From assembly GCF_000002985.6 (NCBI RefSeq), contig NC_003283.11, positions 1,116,001-1,180,000 on the forward strand: DNA of 64,000 bases, written 5' to 3'. The DNA is from Caenorhabditis elegans. Its lineage: Eukaryota; Nematoda; Chromadorea; Rhabditida; Rhabditidae. The position numbers and the translations under genes are program-made. Shown piece after piece: positions 21,601 to 31,668 of this stretch. Every line of letters starts with the position of its first letter. The stretch's first letter is position 1. The notes under the pieces are model-generated. The model had not been told where the DNA came from and ran no database searches. It was given only the letters and a program-made list of their open reading frames with translations.

Positions 21601-23120
21601 TTTTGACCACTCGGAGTGCCCTAACTCGAAGCCAATTTTTTCAAGCATTTTTCTTATCTCGCTTCTTTGCAGCTTTGAATTGAGGTTTATGTGCGGACTT
21701 TGCTTTGTTTAGAATACATTGTAAGAAAACAAAAAAAAGTTTGGAAAAAAATCCGTCCAAAAATTTTTTTTCCGAAAATTCTTGATTTTTCATACAAAAA
21801 TGATGTAGTCATGTGTGAACTATTTTTACAAATACAAAACATTTTAACTAAGTTTGTCACACTCAAATGAAAATAGAAAACATAATTTTTTCGAAGAATT
21901 TTTGAGTTTTTTGAGTATTTCTCGAGATCCAAATTTCAAACTAAAATGTTTTGTATGTTTAAAAATAGTTTACACATGGTTACATCATTTTTATACTAAA
22001 AATCAAAAACTTTCGAAAAAAATTTTTTTGAAGTTTTTTTGACGACTGACCAAAAAAATTTTTTTTAACGGATTTTTTTCCAAACTTTTGTTGATTTCTT
22101 ACGATGTATTCTAAACAAAGTAAAATCCACACACAAACCTTAGTTCAAAGCTGCAAAAAAGCGAGATCAGAAAAATGCCTGAAAAAAATGGCTCTGAGTT
22201 AGGGCACTCCAGGTGGTCAAAAAATTCCCAAAGTTTCAAAAAAATCTATAAAAGGCAAAAAATTTATGATTTTTGACCCGGAACTTATTTGGAGAACTAA
22301 TATCAAAAAACAATACACAACAGAATTAAAATTTGAATGATCCTCGTGGCCTAGAATTCTCTATTTTCTTATTTTTCTGACAAAAAATGCTGAATGTTGA
22401 CGGATTTTTCCCGTTTTTCTTTTGCAATAATTGGAAGTTTGAATACAAATTCTACATTTTAAAACAATTTCCCCATTGAAACTCCTTCTTTAACACGCCA
22501 AATATTAAAGATTCAAAGGAGGAGGGGTGTGCGGCAAATTTGCCGAATTTGCCGTTTGTCGAGTTCGACAAAAAAATACTCTGAAATTATATGATACGAC
22601 TACGACGAGCCTGAAATTAGTATATTTTACAGTTTTACGCAATTTCAGTGATTTTTTCATGAACTATTTGCATTTTTCTTGTATATTTCTTTTATTTTCC
22701 AATTAAAAACCCCCAAAAATGAAGAAAGTCGGTGAAATAATGAGAAAAAATAATAAAAATTAATGAAAATAATGCAAGCGCGCTCCAAGGAACAAATTCA
22801 ATTGGCGGAAATTCAAATAGGAATTAGGGGAAAACTGAGATTTTTTCAATTTTCAAAAAATCTTATAAAATCTAGAAAATTTCTTTGAATTTTTTTATCA
22901 TGGTATTCGGTCATTGTGACCCCATAGGCATGTTTTAAAATAATTTCGTGTAGTCCACCTATAAATTTTTCCCAATTTTCTATAAATCACAAATTACAAG
23001 TGTTCCCAGAAAACTTATCGCAATACTTAATACATTTCAGGAACTTTCCGTGTTCTACGTGGAACAAACGAATGTGGGCTCGAGTCGAATTGTGTTTCAG
23101 GAATGCCTAAACTTAACTAA
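18626..23120 (+). CDS. cathepsin B-like pseudo-protease, 6 exons, 335 aa
   Basis: Exons 18626-18689, 18735-18974, 19029-19164, 20392-20633, 20687-20932 and 23041-23120. All have GT/AG junctions and an unbroken frame ending at TAA. The fold-defining parts of cathepsin B are present: a signal-peptide-like N terminus (MRKILICLIGVLF), FDARERWPEC, the CCTGMFSC segment, [14 protein letters not shown], and the C-terminal ECGLES. The active site is not. In the CPR-5 alignment the oxyanion Gln is Ile (NDISEC), the catalytic Cys is Ser (KTSWAF for GSCWAF) and the catalytic His is Leu (QGHLSVRIIGWG). Only the Asn (ANSWGRQWG) remains. It is therefore probably not an active protease. It could act as a decoy, a binding protein or an inhibitor. 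Intron 3 (19165-20391) and intron 5 (20933-23040) are long and filled with nested palindromes. From memory this is W07B8.1; not checked. Confidence 0.85.
19444..20310. repeat. R3 repeat split by an R7 palindrome
   Basis: The left R3 arm starts TTAAAGGTGGAGTAGCGCC. The interior stops at GGCCGGAAATTA, resumes after 20222 with TTTTGGAGTGTTTTATTATGATATT, and ends near AAAATCCCCATT with the right TIR lost. Lies in intron 3 of the pseudo-protease gene. Confidence 0.8.
19776..20222. mobile_element. R7 TTAGGTC palindrome nested in R3, TA duplication
   Basis: Ends TTAGGTCACC and GGTGACCTAA, flanked by TA at 19774-19775 and 20223-20224. Interior arms match the R7 copies at 21477 and 45639 (GATCCGGAACTTATTTGG, AATGTATTCTAAACAAAG). 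This copy is shortened to 447 bp. No transposase frame. Confidence 0.8.
21477..22300. mobile_element. R7 long palindrome, 824 bp, TA duplication
   Basis: Ends TTAGGTCTCCAAATAAGTTC and GAACTTATTTGGAGAACTAA, flanked by TA (21475-21476, 22301-22302). The arms are complementary over most of their length, including AATACATTGTAAGAAA and TTTCTTACGATGTATT. It lies in intron 5 of the pseudo-protease gene, so its transcript would fold into a long hairpin. Confidence 0.85.
22524..22570. repeat. R4 fragment
   Basis: GGGGTGTGCGGCAAATTTGC followed by CGAATTTGCCG; only one arm remains. Confidence 0.6.
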
Positions 23121-23151
23121 ATCGTGTCTTTCTCATTTATGTATGTGCATT

Positions 23152-23157
23152 AATAAA
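23152..23157 (+). terminator. poly(A) signal of the pseudo-protease gene
   Basis: AATAAA 32 bases after the stop codon at 23118-23120, a normal worm spacing. It supports the gene being transcribed to this end. Confidence 0.65.
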
Positions 23158-23349
23158 ATTGTCATTCCCAAATGATTTAAATTTGCAGTGAAACTGATAC
23201 ATGCGAGAAAAAAACCCCGAAATAGAAAGCGACACCACTTGAACTACATTTACACTTTTTAGTTATGCACCTGTGTTTGTGTAAACTTTCATACAATTGT
23301 CGTGAGAAGAGATCGAAATATTCATTTAAAATTATTACGTCCATACGTC

Positions 23350-24085
23350 TATAGTTTTGCCGGTAAATTTAAATTTTCTGAAGTGAGGAAAAAATTTTGG
23401 CGGGAAATTAAAATTTTCTGAGAATAATTTTTGCCGGTAAATTTAAATTTTTTGAGGACAATATTTGGCGAGAAATTCATACTTTTTGAAAAAAAATATT
23501 TTGGTCAAATTCAATTTTTTTGAGGAAAATTTTGGCGAGAAATCAAAATTTTCTGAGAAAAATATTTGGCGAGAAATTCAAATTTTTTTTAAAATATTTT
23601 AGCGGGAATTTCAAATTTTTTGAAAAAATATTTGAGCGGTGTATTAAAATTTTTTGGAAAAATGTTTTGGGCAAATTCAATTTTTTTAAAGAAAATATTT
23701 TGGCGGGAAATTAAAATTTTCTGAGAAAATATTTTAGCGGTAAATTCAAACTTTTTGAAAAAATATTTGGATCAAATTCATATTTTTTGGGAAAATATTT
23801 TGACGGGAAATTAAAATTTTCTGATTGTGAGAAAAATATTTGGGGAGAAATTCAAATTTTTTTTTGGTGAAAATACTTTAGCGGTAAATTAAAATTTTTT
23901 GAAAAAAATGCTTTGGTCAAATTCAAATTTTTGGGAAAATGTTTTGGCGGGAAATTCGAAATTTCTGAGAAAATTTTTTTGATGAAAATTCAATTTTTTC
24001 AATTAAAAAATGTTTGAAGGGAACTTCAAATTTTTTGAGAATTTTTTTAGCGGTAAATTCAAATGTTCTGAGAAATCCTTTGGAG
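23350..24085. repeat. degenerate minisatellite, about 40 bp unit
   Basis: Roughly 18 diverged units of the form TTTTGGCGGGAAATTCAAATTTTCTGAGAAAA with variants (GCGGTAAATT, GCGAGAAATT, GGTCAAATTC). AT-rich, with no consistent reading frame. Not seen elsewhere in the window. Confidence 0.8.
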
Positions 24086-24888
24086 TTTTGGAATCACGTT
24101 TACGGACGTTGATTTAATAAAAACTCAGTAATAAAAACAACAAATTCACCAGTTCTACGGGAACCAAAATCAGTTAAATATTACAAAAAAAATCATCAGG
24201 ACCTAAATTTTTCAGGTTAAAAGCGTTGAGCCTCGTAGCTGGAAAAAAAAGTTATTTCAAAAATCTGGCTTCCGTTCTGACTTCAAAACTGATATGTTGT
24301 GCGTCAGTTTTTTCCCCCAAACATCCTAAATTCCTGTGAGAAGATGCCCCTAGACATTTTATGCAAAGAGGTCACCTAGTAATTACATAGTTCATTTCTT
24401 TTCCACGCCGCTACTTTTTCCCGTCCATTTTCCCTTCGCCTGTCCGACCAAAAATGTTCCATTCCCTTTTTTCTGTGTGGTTGTATCCCATGGATTCTGA
24501 ATGTTTGTGTGAACTGGGTTAGTACTACAGTTTCAACAACTACGACACTCCTCCTCGAAGCAAAACGTTATACTTTATACATTCGGTTTTATTTGCCATG
24601 ATGTTTTATTAAAGTTGTTGTACTTCTATGGAATTTTTTGAAACTTTATATATATATATATATATATATTTTGTTCTGATTCAATTTTTTGTTGTTGTTT
24701 CCTTAAATTTGTTTTGACAATATAAAAATATTCTAAAATCTAAATATTTTAAGGCACAGGTTTTTTGTATTTTTTGTTTTTTTTTGTGATTGTTCCATTT
24801 TTGTAGTTTTTCCTAGAACTTATATTCCTTCTTTTCACTAAATTTTTGAGTTTTCTGAGATTCATTTTTTCTCTCTTCCTCCTCCCCC
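24086..24888. other. intergenic, nothing recognised
   Basis: Contains a TA microsatellite at about 24649-24670 and a T-rich lead-in to the next array. No gene seen. Confidence 0.4.
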
Positions 24889-25083
24889 TTAGCCTAAGCA
24901 TAAACTTAAGACTAAGTCTAAGCCTAAGCCTAAGCCTGAGCCTAAACTTAAGCCTCAACCTGATCCTAAGCCTAAGCCTAAGACTAATCCTAAGCTTAAA
25001 CCTAGGCCTGAGCCTAAGCCAAAGCCTAAGCCTAAACCAAATCCAAAGCTTATGTCTAAGCCTAAGCCTAAGCCCAAGACTAA
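24889..25083. repeat. T array (TAAGCC units)
   Basis: Preceded by TTTTCTGAGATTC and CTCTCTTCCTCCTCC, a flank shared with the next array. Units TAAGCC with TAAACT and TGAGCC variants. Confidence 0.9.
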
Positions 25084-25282
25084 ATTAAAAAAATCCTACA
25101 TTAATCATTGAAGTCTACATTAACTAACATTCGAAGATCCATTTTTTAATTGTAAATTCGACGGAAATTTGTATTTTTCCTAGAACTTTTATTCCCTTAT
25201 TTTCACTATTTTTTTGCATTTTTTTTTCGGAATTCTTGAATTTTCTGGGATTTCTTTTTTCTCACTTCCTCCTCTGCCACCC

Positions 25283-25356
25283 AGCCTAAGCCGAAGCCTA
25301 AGCCTAAGCACAAGCCCAAACCCAATCCCTAGCCCGATCCTAGACCTAAGACTAAC
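25283..25356. repeat. short T array (TAAGCC units)
   Basis: About 12 units, preceded by GGAATTCTTGAATTTTCTGG and CTCACTTCCTCCTCTGCC. The flank also duplicates CCTAGAACTT..TTCCCTT found before the 24.89 kb array, so the pair looks like a tandem duplication of array plus flank. Confidence 0.85.
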
Positions 25357-25769
25357 CCAAATTGTTCACTTATTCTCCAGACATAAATGTATATAAATTG
25401 ATCTTCTCATTTCTTCAACATTCTAGACACTCTTGGCAGACTTCTTTAAAAGGGCATCTGACCAATCACCGCTTCTTTGCATTTTCTTTTTTTCTCATTA
25501 ATTTCCGTTTTTGTTGATCGCAACACATTATTATTCAACACAATCCATATTTCCTTTACATTGCCCGTTATTTTCAAGTGACCGTTTCATTCTTCGTTTT
25601 CCCCCAATTTCATTTCTCAATGAATTTCACAATGAAACAATTTCTTTCGCACTTCAAGCTGCCAGTCACTGCTTCAAATTTCAACTTTCTTCTTGTATTC
25701 TCACCAATGTTGTAACTGAAAATTTTAGTCCAAATTTCAGATTTTGTTCAGAGTTTTGTTGGCAAGACC

Positions 25770-28700
25770 ATGTACATTCTTATCAAAATCCTCTATATCT
25801 GGATATTAACTAAAACGTTTACATCAGCATCAGGAATTGTTCACATGACTCAGAATTCTCTGAACGGCGCAAAATTCTATGAGTTTCGAAGATCCCCGCA
25901 AAAAATTCGTGACAGTTTTGAAATAAAAGGTTTGTGAACTTTTTTAGAACTCTGAAAATCCGAAAATGTTCAGCTTCGGGCAACTTCACACCTACAGTAA
26001 TATGTGATTCGGATCAGATTGGGCTAGCGTTGAACGAAAATTTTGCGGATATTCGAATGTTTTCAGCAGACCATTCTCATCATCCAGACTGTATACGACG
26101 GTTCTCTTTGGAGCTTGATCCGCAGTTTGTAACAAGGATAGATGGACCATGTGGAGTGCGGAGGGCATATAAGGTATTTTGTTTTACAATAATTAATAGC
26201 CTTAATACAATCTGAAAGCCATCGTGAAAAATGAATTCGCGAAATGTCGGCCGCTCCACATTTCGAAAGATTTTTTAGTTTGAGCCATGTTTTGAGTTCT
26301 TTTTCAAAACTCTTGGATTTTCTGGAGTTTTTTCACTTTCTTGCCCACCCAGCCTAAGCCTAAGCCTGAGCCTAAGCCTAAGCCTAAGACTAAGCCTAAT
26401 AGTAAGCCTGAGTCTGAGCTTACGCGTAAGACTAAGCCTAAGCCCAAGCCTAGGCCTAAGCCTAAGCCTTAGTTTAATCCTAAGCCTATGATTAATCCCA
26501 AAGCTTAAGCCTAAACCAAAGCATAAGCCTAAGCTTAAGCCTAGGCTTGAGCTTAAACCTAATAGTAAGACTCATAAGTTTTCATAGGTTTGCCTGGTGT
26601 GCTGCAAATTTGCAGTTTGCCGAGCTGGGCAAATTTTGAAAAAGTCGATTTCCCGAACCCAAAAATTGATTTTCTGCCAATTCTGGTCATTACATATACT
26701 AACAATTCCAGGGAGTTCCTTCATCCTTCGTGACCTACTCAATTCGACTTATTGTGTCCCACAACTCCGATGAGCTCACCGAATTTGATAAAATATATGA
26801 CGTCACCTGCTCCTTGCACTTAAAAACGATGGCCGTGGAAACGTCGTATGATATTATGTAGGTCCATTGGTTTTCTCACTAGTCAGTCAACACATTTGAC
26901 GATGCAATTCGTCAAAAACCATAAAGTGTGTTGCGTGACGATTTGCAGCCGTATGTATCACATCCAAAAAAACAGCGAACCTGAGAAATTGCGCTTTGAA
27001 CCAACATATTTAAAGTTTTAGATCACCACAAACTACAACAATCTCATCCTCTACAGTTCATTCGAGAGCTGGACCAGGACCAAAATGCAAATACTCACTG
27101 CATCACACCAGAGTTGGAGGGCCCAGAACAGTTTCAGCGCATGTTGGAGAAGTGGTAGGGTGGCTTAAGCTTAGCCTTGGTCTTAGGCTTAGGCTTAGGA
27201 TTCGGCTTAGGATTCGGCTTAAAAATTCAAGAATTCAGAAAAAGAAAGCAACGAAAATTAATCAAATGAAAAAATCGTTGGCTTTGCACGCTATGGTGAA
27301 AAATGAACTACCTAATTCTGGGAACTTTTTTTTCGTTAAATATCCACACCGTGATAGCTTATGTTATATGCGCTTCTCTATTCTTAATTACAGTAAAGAG
27401 TACGGTAGTAGATCGAATAAAACAAATACCGACATTTCGATGCACCACAATTTTCAGGTCTACCATCGCTGGAAGTGTGCGGCTCCTCTGTACGAAAATA
27501 ATCGTCAGATGCCAATGTTAATATTCAAAGTTTACGCATGTGTAGTCCATGATGAGAACAACAGGACATATGCTATAATTGACGATAACGGGTGTTCATT
27601 AGACGAGGAAATTATTCCGACTCCTGAATACGATATTGAAAATGGCGTGATTTATACTCCAAGCAAGGCATTTCGGTAAGTTTTCAAGGAAAATATTGTG
27701 GAATGGTGGAGAAGCGCAAGTGGGGAAATTAGTAAAATTTATTCATATGGTGCCAAAATTCCCAAATATTGAAAAACAAAATTAAATGCTTTAAAAATGT
27801 TGTATTTCCGATCAACAAGTGGCAATAACTTGATTGTTATCACATATTCGAATTCCTACAGTGTTCGAATCAGAGGCGGCAAACGATTTTTCCGGCAAAT
27901 TGGCAAAATGCCCGAATTGAAATTTTTCGGCATATCGGCAAACCGGCAAATTGGGGATTTTCCCAATTTGCCGGGAAAACGGAACTTGCCGAAAATGTTC
28001 GGCAAATTGTGGCTTTGAACTTTTTTTTTTTTTTTGGAAATTTCAGAATTTCAATTTTAATGGGGAAAATTGTAATCATCCTATAAATGTTCCTACATCT
28101 ATTTTGAAAAGTAAGCAAATTCTATGAAAATATCTGAAAAAACTGGAAAAAATTTCAAAAAGGCACAGTTTTAAGTGTTTCCGTCTTATAAAATCTGATA
28201 TCCGGCAAACGGCAAATCGACAATTTGCCGAAAATGAAAATTTCCGGCAAATCGGGAAACTGGCAATTCGTCGAATTTGTCGACAAAAAGTATTAATATT
28301 TGAATCATAAAGGGACCATAAAATTAAAAATAAAAATGTTTGTTTCATCGACGACATTGCGGAAATAAAAATATTCCGCCAAGTCGGCAAACCGGCAATT
28401 CGCCAATTTGCCGAATTTGTCGAAAAAAAATTTGCCGATTTACAATTACCGCCCACCCTCCCTGCGCCAGATGTTGAATCTATAACAATATTGAAGCCCG
28501 CACGTGGTGCCAGAGTGTCCCATTTCGGCTTGATCTACGTAGATCTTCAAAAAATGCGGGAGAAGTGACGCAAAGTTCTCAACTGATTTCGCATGGTTAA
28601 GAACGTGCTGACGTCACATTTTATTAGGCAGAAAACTCTCGCATTTTTTGTAGATCAAACTGTGATGGGACAGCCTGGCGCCGCATGAGCCCGGATGTAG

Positions 28701-30318
28701 GGCATCTTTGAGTTTTGTTAAAAAAAAGATTCATAGTGTTCCCCTGCTTCAGAAAACTTCAGATTTGAAAATTTCATTTTCTTTTCAGATTTGCAAATTC
28801 AAACCACGTGCATTTCAAATGCATGATTTCCGTGTGTTCAGCCGTCGATCCCTCATGTCGAAATAGTGTGGTAAGTGTATATGTGTGTGTTTGTTGAAAA
28901 ACCACCCCCCCCCCCCCCCCCATTCTTCTCACCCATTCTTCATTTTCACCCTACCCGCTGCGTGTCTGTGTGCCAACACTCTGAATTTTAAATCAAGTGA
29001 CACCTTCTCATTTTTCAGCCTCCGAAATGCAAAAATGGGTTGGCGAAGAAAAAGCGGCGACAGCTGCCCGAGGAGATGACGATCGAGCAGAGATTGCTTA
29101 GAATTCATGAGTTAATGAAAGTGAAAAGAGAGAATATTACTGTGGAAGTTGGACGGCCCACGAAAAAGCTTTTGAGTCATGGAGCAGTACCATTGGAAGT
29201 GGAAGAGGTTTCCTTAAATGTGGTGAATAGAGAATACGGTATGTGTTGAAGATTCAACAACAGATAATCAAGAATCATGAAGAAACTCTACAAATTTATT
29301 TCGTTAAAGTTCGTGAAAATAAATAGTAGCGCACGTAGTGCCAGGCTGTCCCATTGCGGTTTGATCTACGAAAAATGCGGGACCTTTCTGCCCAATAAAA
29401 TGGGACGTCAGTACGTTCTTAACCATGCAAAATCAGTTGAGAGCTCTGCGTCTCTTCTCCCGCATTTTTTGTAGATCAACGTAGAAGACACTCAGACACC
29501 ACGTGGTAGCGCCAGTGGGGAAAGTGTTAAAAACTACTTATACATATGATTCCAAAATGACTTAATATCATAATAAAACTTTTCAAAAAAATTTTTGAAA
29601 ATTTTTATTCACTGACAAAAAGTGAAAATTACTCATAGTCAGTTTTTGTCACTCATAATTTTGGAAGTCGACCAAAAAAAAAAAATTTTTCCTTACATTT
29701 TTTATACTTTAATTTTAATTTATTATTCGTATTAAAACATTTTAGGGGTCGGAACATGCGACATTGTATTGGATTTCCTAAAAGCTCATTTTTTCAAATT
29801 TTTGGCTTCACCTCATCTTAAAAATGCTAAAATATGCAAATTTTCTAATTGCATACATTCAAGGTACAACGTGGAGTCAGAAAATCCCATTTAGCTGTGA
29901 TCTACGAAAAATGCGGGAGAAGAGACGCAGACATCTCATCTGATTTTGCATGGTTAAGAGTGTGCTGACGTCACAATTTTTCTGGGAAAAAAATTCCCGC
30001 ATTTTTTGTAGATCAAACCGCAATGAGACAGCCTGTCACCACGTCAGGTACAAAAATTATCTTTTTGATTTTGAATCGAATTTCTAATTTTTTTTTTGTT
30101 TTAAAAAAGTTTCCTCAGCAATCTAGTTTTTATTTTCAGAAATAGAAAAACTTGAGCACATTCTACGATCCTATCAAATATGGACTTGGATTCTTTGCGT
30201 TCTCAATGTTTTTCTGACGGTAATATGTGTTTTGATGGCATTCCGGGTGCTGAAGAATAAGTACATAATGGATATAAAGGACAAGACGAAGACCGTGTTT
30301 AGACGAGTCCCATTCTGA
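25770..30318 (+). CDS. zona pellucida (ZP) domain, cuticlin-like membrane protein, 445 aa
   Basis: Exons 25770-25929, 25974-26173, 26712-26857, 27022-27154, 27458-27675, 28789-28870, 29019-29238 and 30140-30318. Every junction is in phase. Residues 1-21 form a signal peptide (MYILIKILYIWILTKTFTSA). The ZP module runs from about residue 60 (TPTVICDSDQIGLAL) to about 317, with the expected Cys pattern (IDGPCGVRRAY, DVTCSLHL, KCKYSLHH, YACVVHDE, DDNGCSLD, HFKCMISVC). A polybasic KKKRR at 323-327 follows, a likely furin-type cleavage site. A single membrane helix lies at about 400-421 (WTWILCVLNVFLTVICVLMA), with a short basic tail. ZP proteins polymerise in apical matrix and cuticle after cleavage. 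Introns 2 and 4 hold T arrays. I cannot assign a cutl or other gene name. Confidence 0.88.
26349..26575. repeat. T array (TAAGCC units) in ZP-gene intron 2
   Basis: Preceded by CTCTTGGATTTTCTGGAG and TTGCCCACCCAGCC, the shared array flank. Units TAAGCC with many TAGGCC and TGAGCC variants. Confidence 0.9.
26588..26650. repeat. R4 fragment
   Basis: GGTGTGCTGCAAATTTGCAG and GAGCTGGGCAAATTTTGAAA; a worn R4 arm next to the array. Confidence 0.5.
27162..27226. repeat. short T array (TTAGGC units) in ZP-gene intron 4
   Basis: TTAGGC orientation. It starts 8 bases after the 5' splice site and is followed by AAAAATTCAAGAATTCAGAA, the inverse of the usual array flank. Confidence 0.85.
27704..27860. 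repeat. R3 fragment
   Basis: GGTGGAGAAGCGCAAGTGGG and GGTGCCAAAATTCCC identify the left arm only. Intron 5 of the ZP gene. Confidence 0.6.
27870..28445. repeat. R4-type CGGCAAAT array and palindrome
   Basis: Multiple CGGCAAAC, CGGCAAATTG and TTGCCGAA units in both orientations, separated by a non-repetitive middle near 28020-28190. Intron 5 of the ZP gene. The open frames are shadows. Confidence 0.75.
28502..28686. mobile_element. R1 fold-back MITE
   Basis: Left end ACGTGGTGCCAGAGTGTCCC, right end GGGACAGCCTGGCGCCGCAT. Flanks AGCCCG on both sides support a target duplication. Intron 5 of the ZP gene. Confidence 0.8.
28905..28921 (+). repeat. C17 tract
   Basis: Seventeen C in a row, 34 bases after the exon 6 splice donor of the ZP gene. 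A minus-strand quadruplex candidate. Confidence 0.95.
29334..29504. mobile_element. R1 fold-back MITE next to R3
   Basis: Left end ACGTAGTGCCAGGCTGTCCC, right end CAGACACCACGT. GTAGCGC flanks both ends. On the right it is the start of an R3 element, so R1 inserted into R3. Confidence 0.8.
29505..29810. repeat. R3 repeat, 5' interrupted by R1
   Basis: Begins GGTAGCGCCAGTGGGGAAAG, with the landmarks GACTTAATATCATAATAAA and TTTTAGGGGTCGG. The right arm is lost. Intron 7 of the ZP gene. Confidence 0.75.
29869..30044. mobile_element. R1 fold-back MITE
   Basis: ACGTGGAGTCAGAAAATCCC to GCCTGTCACCACGT. AGGTACA duplicated on both sides (7 bp). Intron 7 of the ZP gene, ending about 95 bases before exon 8. 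Confidence 0.8.
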
Positions 30319-30475
30319 ATAATTTATAGATATTATCATCACGTAAACAGCATATTCGAACCAGCCGAACCATTTGTGAAAGTGACTAGAAAATAAGTTT
30401 TGTGTTGATAATTCGTTTGTTACCCTTATAGTTTTTCTAGAACTTGTGTATTTTTGTGATTATTGAATTTGACTT

Positions 30476-30481
30476 AATAAA
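30476..30481 (+). terminator. poly(A) signal of the ZP gene
   Basis: AATAAA 158 bases after the stop, followed by GTGCCAGTG and a T-rich segment. Confidence 0.6.
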
Positions 30482-30529
30482 GTGCCAGTGAATTTTGAAA
30501 TTGCTCGTTTTGACCGAATTAATAAACAC

Positions 30530-30708
30530 ACGTGGTGTCAGACTTTCCCATAACGGTATGATCTACAATAAGTGCGGGAAATGAGAAGCATAGTTTTCGA
30601 CCAGAGTCGCACGGTTAAGAGCGTACTGACGTCACACTTGTCTGGGCGAAAAATTCCCGCATTTCTCGTAGATCATACGTGTAAACAGACGCACGGCCCG
30701 GCAAGTGG
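30530..30708. mobile_element. R1 fold-back MITE, diverged
   Basis: Left end ACGTGGTGTCAGACTTTCCC. The right end is worn (CGCACGGCCCGGCAAGT). The centre GTACTGACGTCACACTTG and TTCCCGCATTTCTCGTAGATC match the family. Confidence 0.7.
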
Positions 30709-31193
30709 TACATCCATGCAACTGCGCTCTACTGATATTTCGAGTGTAACCAGGTTTTGGCGCGTGATAACGAAAAAAGCTTTGGTCCAACCTGAACCCC
30801 ATTTTTCATGCGCTATTTGGCACCACCGTTAAAGGTTTTTCCTCGCCACCTTTTTTTCCCTCGTTTTTTTGCCCATATTTGACTCATTTTGTTTGCGGTT
30901 TTGTTGGCGTCAATTGTACGTTTCCTAAACCCCCTCCACGCCTTTTCACAACAATAAAAATGGCCGGAAAGAACACATTTCGAGAAATGTATGTATGTGA
31001 AGACGGGGAAGAGAATGTAAATATTGGTGACGAGTTTTATGAATTGTCATGGTGGTTTGAAAGAGGTCAAGCAAGGTTTTTTTTGCTAGAGGGCATTCAA
31101 AAGCTTCAACACAATTTTGTTAGTTAAAATTTCAAACGCCAAGATCTGGGCGAGACCTATTTTTTATTTGTGAATTCAAGAAGTTCGTTGAAA
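30709..31193. other. intergenic with one small open frame
   Basis: A CT-rich leader (30840-30960) precedes ATG at 30960, opening a frame of 55 codons (MAGKNTFREMYV...) to 31127. The initiation context AATAAAAATGGCC is good for a worm. I see no family resemblance or splice partners. It may be chance or a very small gene. Confidence 0.25.
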
Positions 31194-31668
31194 TTAAAGG
31201 TGGTGTAGTCGAATTTTTTTTTATTGCTTTATTAGACTTGAAATGGCCTGAAAACACCGAATTTCATAATTAAACTTCTTGAAAACTACTCAAAAAAGAA
31301 TTATGATGTCTCAAAAAATGGCTTGAAATTAGTTAAAATTTGAAATTTGACCTACGGCGAGATTTAAAAAAATTTTTTTTCCAAATCTTGCCGAAAAAAA
31401 ATACCTGAATGAAGTTGAAAACGCAAGATAACTGACATGTATACTCAAAATTTAACGGTGATTTCAAAAAAAAAATGTTTCCAGCCGCTGCGACATTGAA
31501 AAAATCGGTCAAAATTGAAATTTTTAACTAATTTTAGGCCATTTTTTAAGCCGTCATAACTATTTTTTGATAAATTTTCAAGACCTTTCATTTATGAAAT
31601 TTGGTGTTTTCGGACAATTTTAAGTCTAATAAAGCGATAAAAAATATTCGACTACACCACCTTTAAAG
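31194..31668. repeat. R5 fold-back repeat
   Basis: Ends TTAAAGGTGGTGTAGTCG and CGACTACACCACCTTTAA. A different inner fold (AAATCTTGCCGAAAAAAAAT region) separates the arms. Confidence 0.85.
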
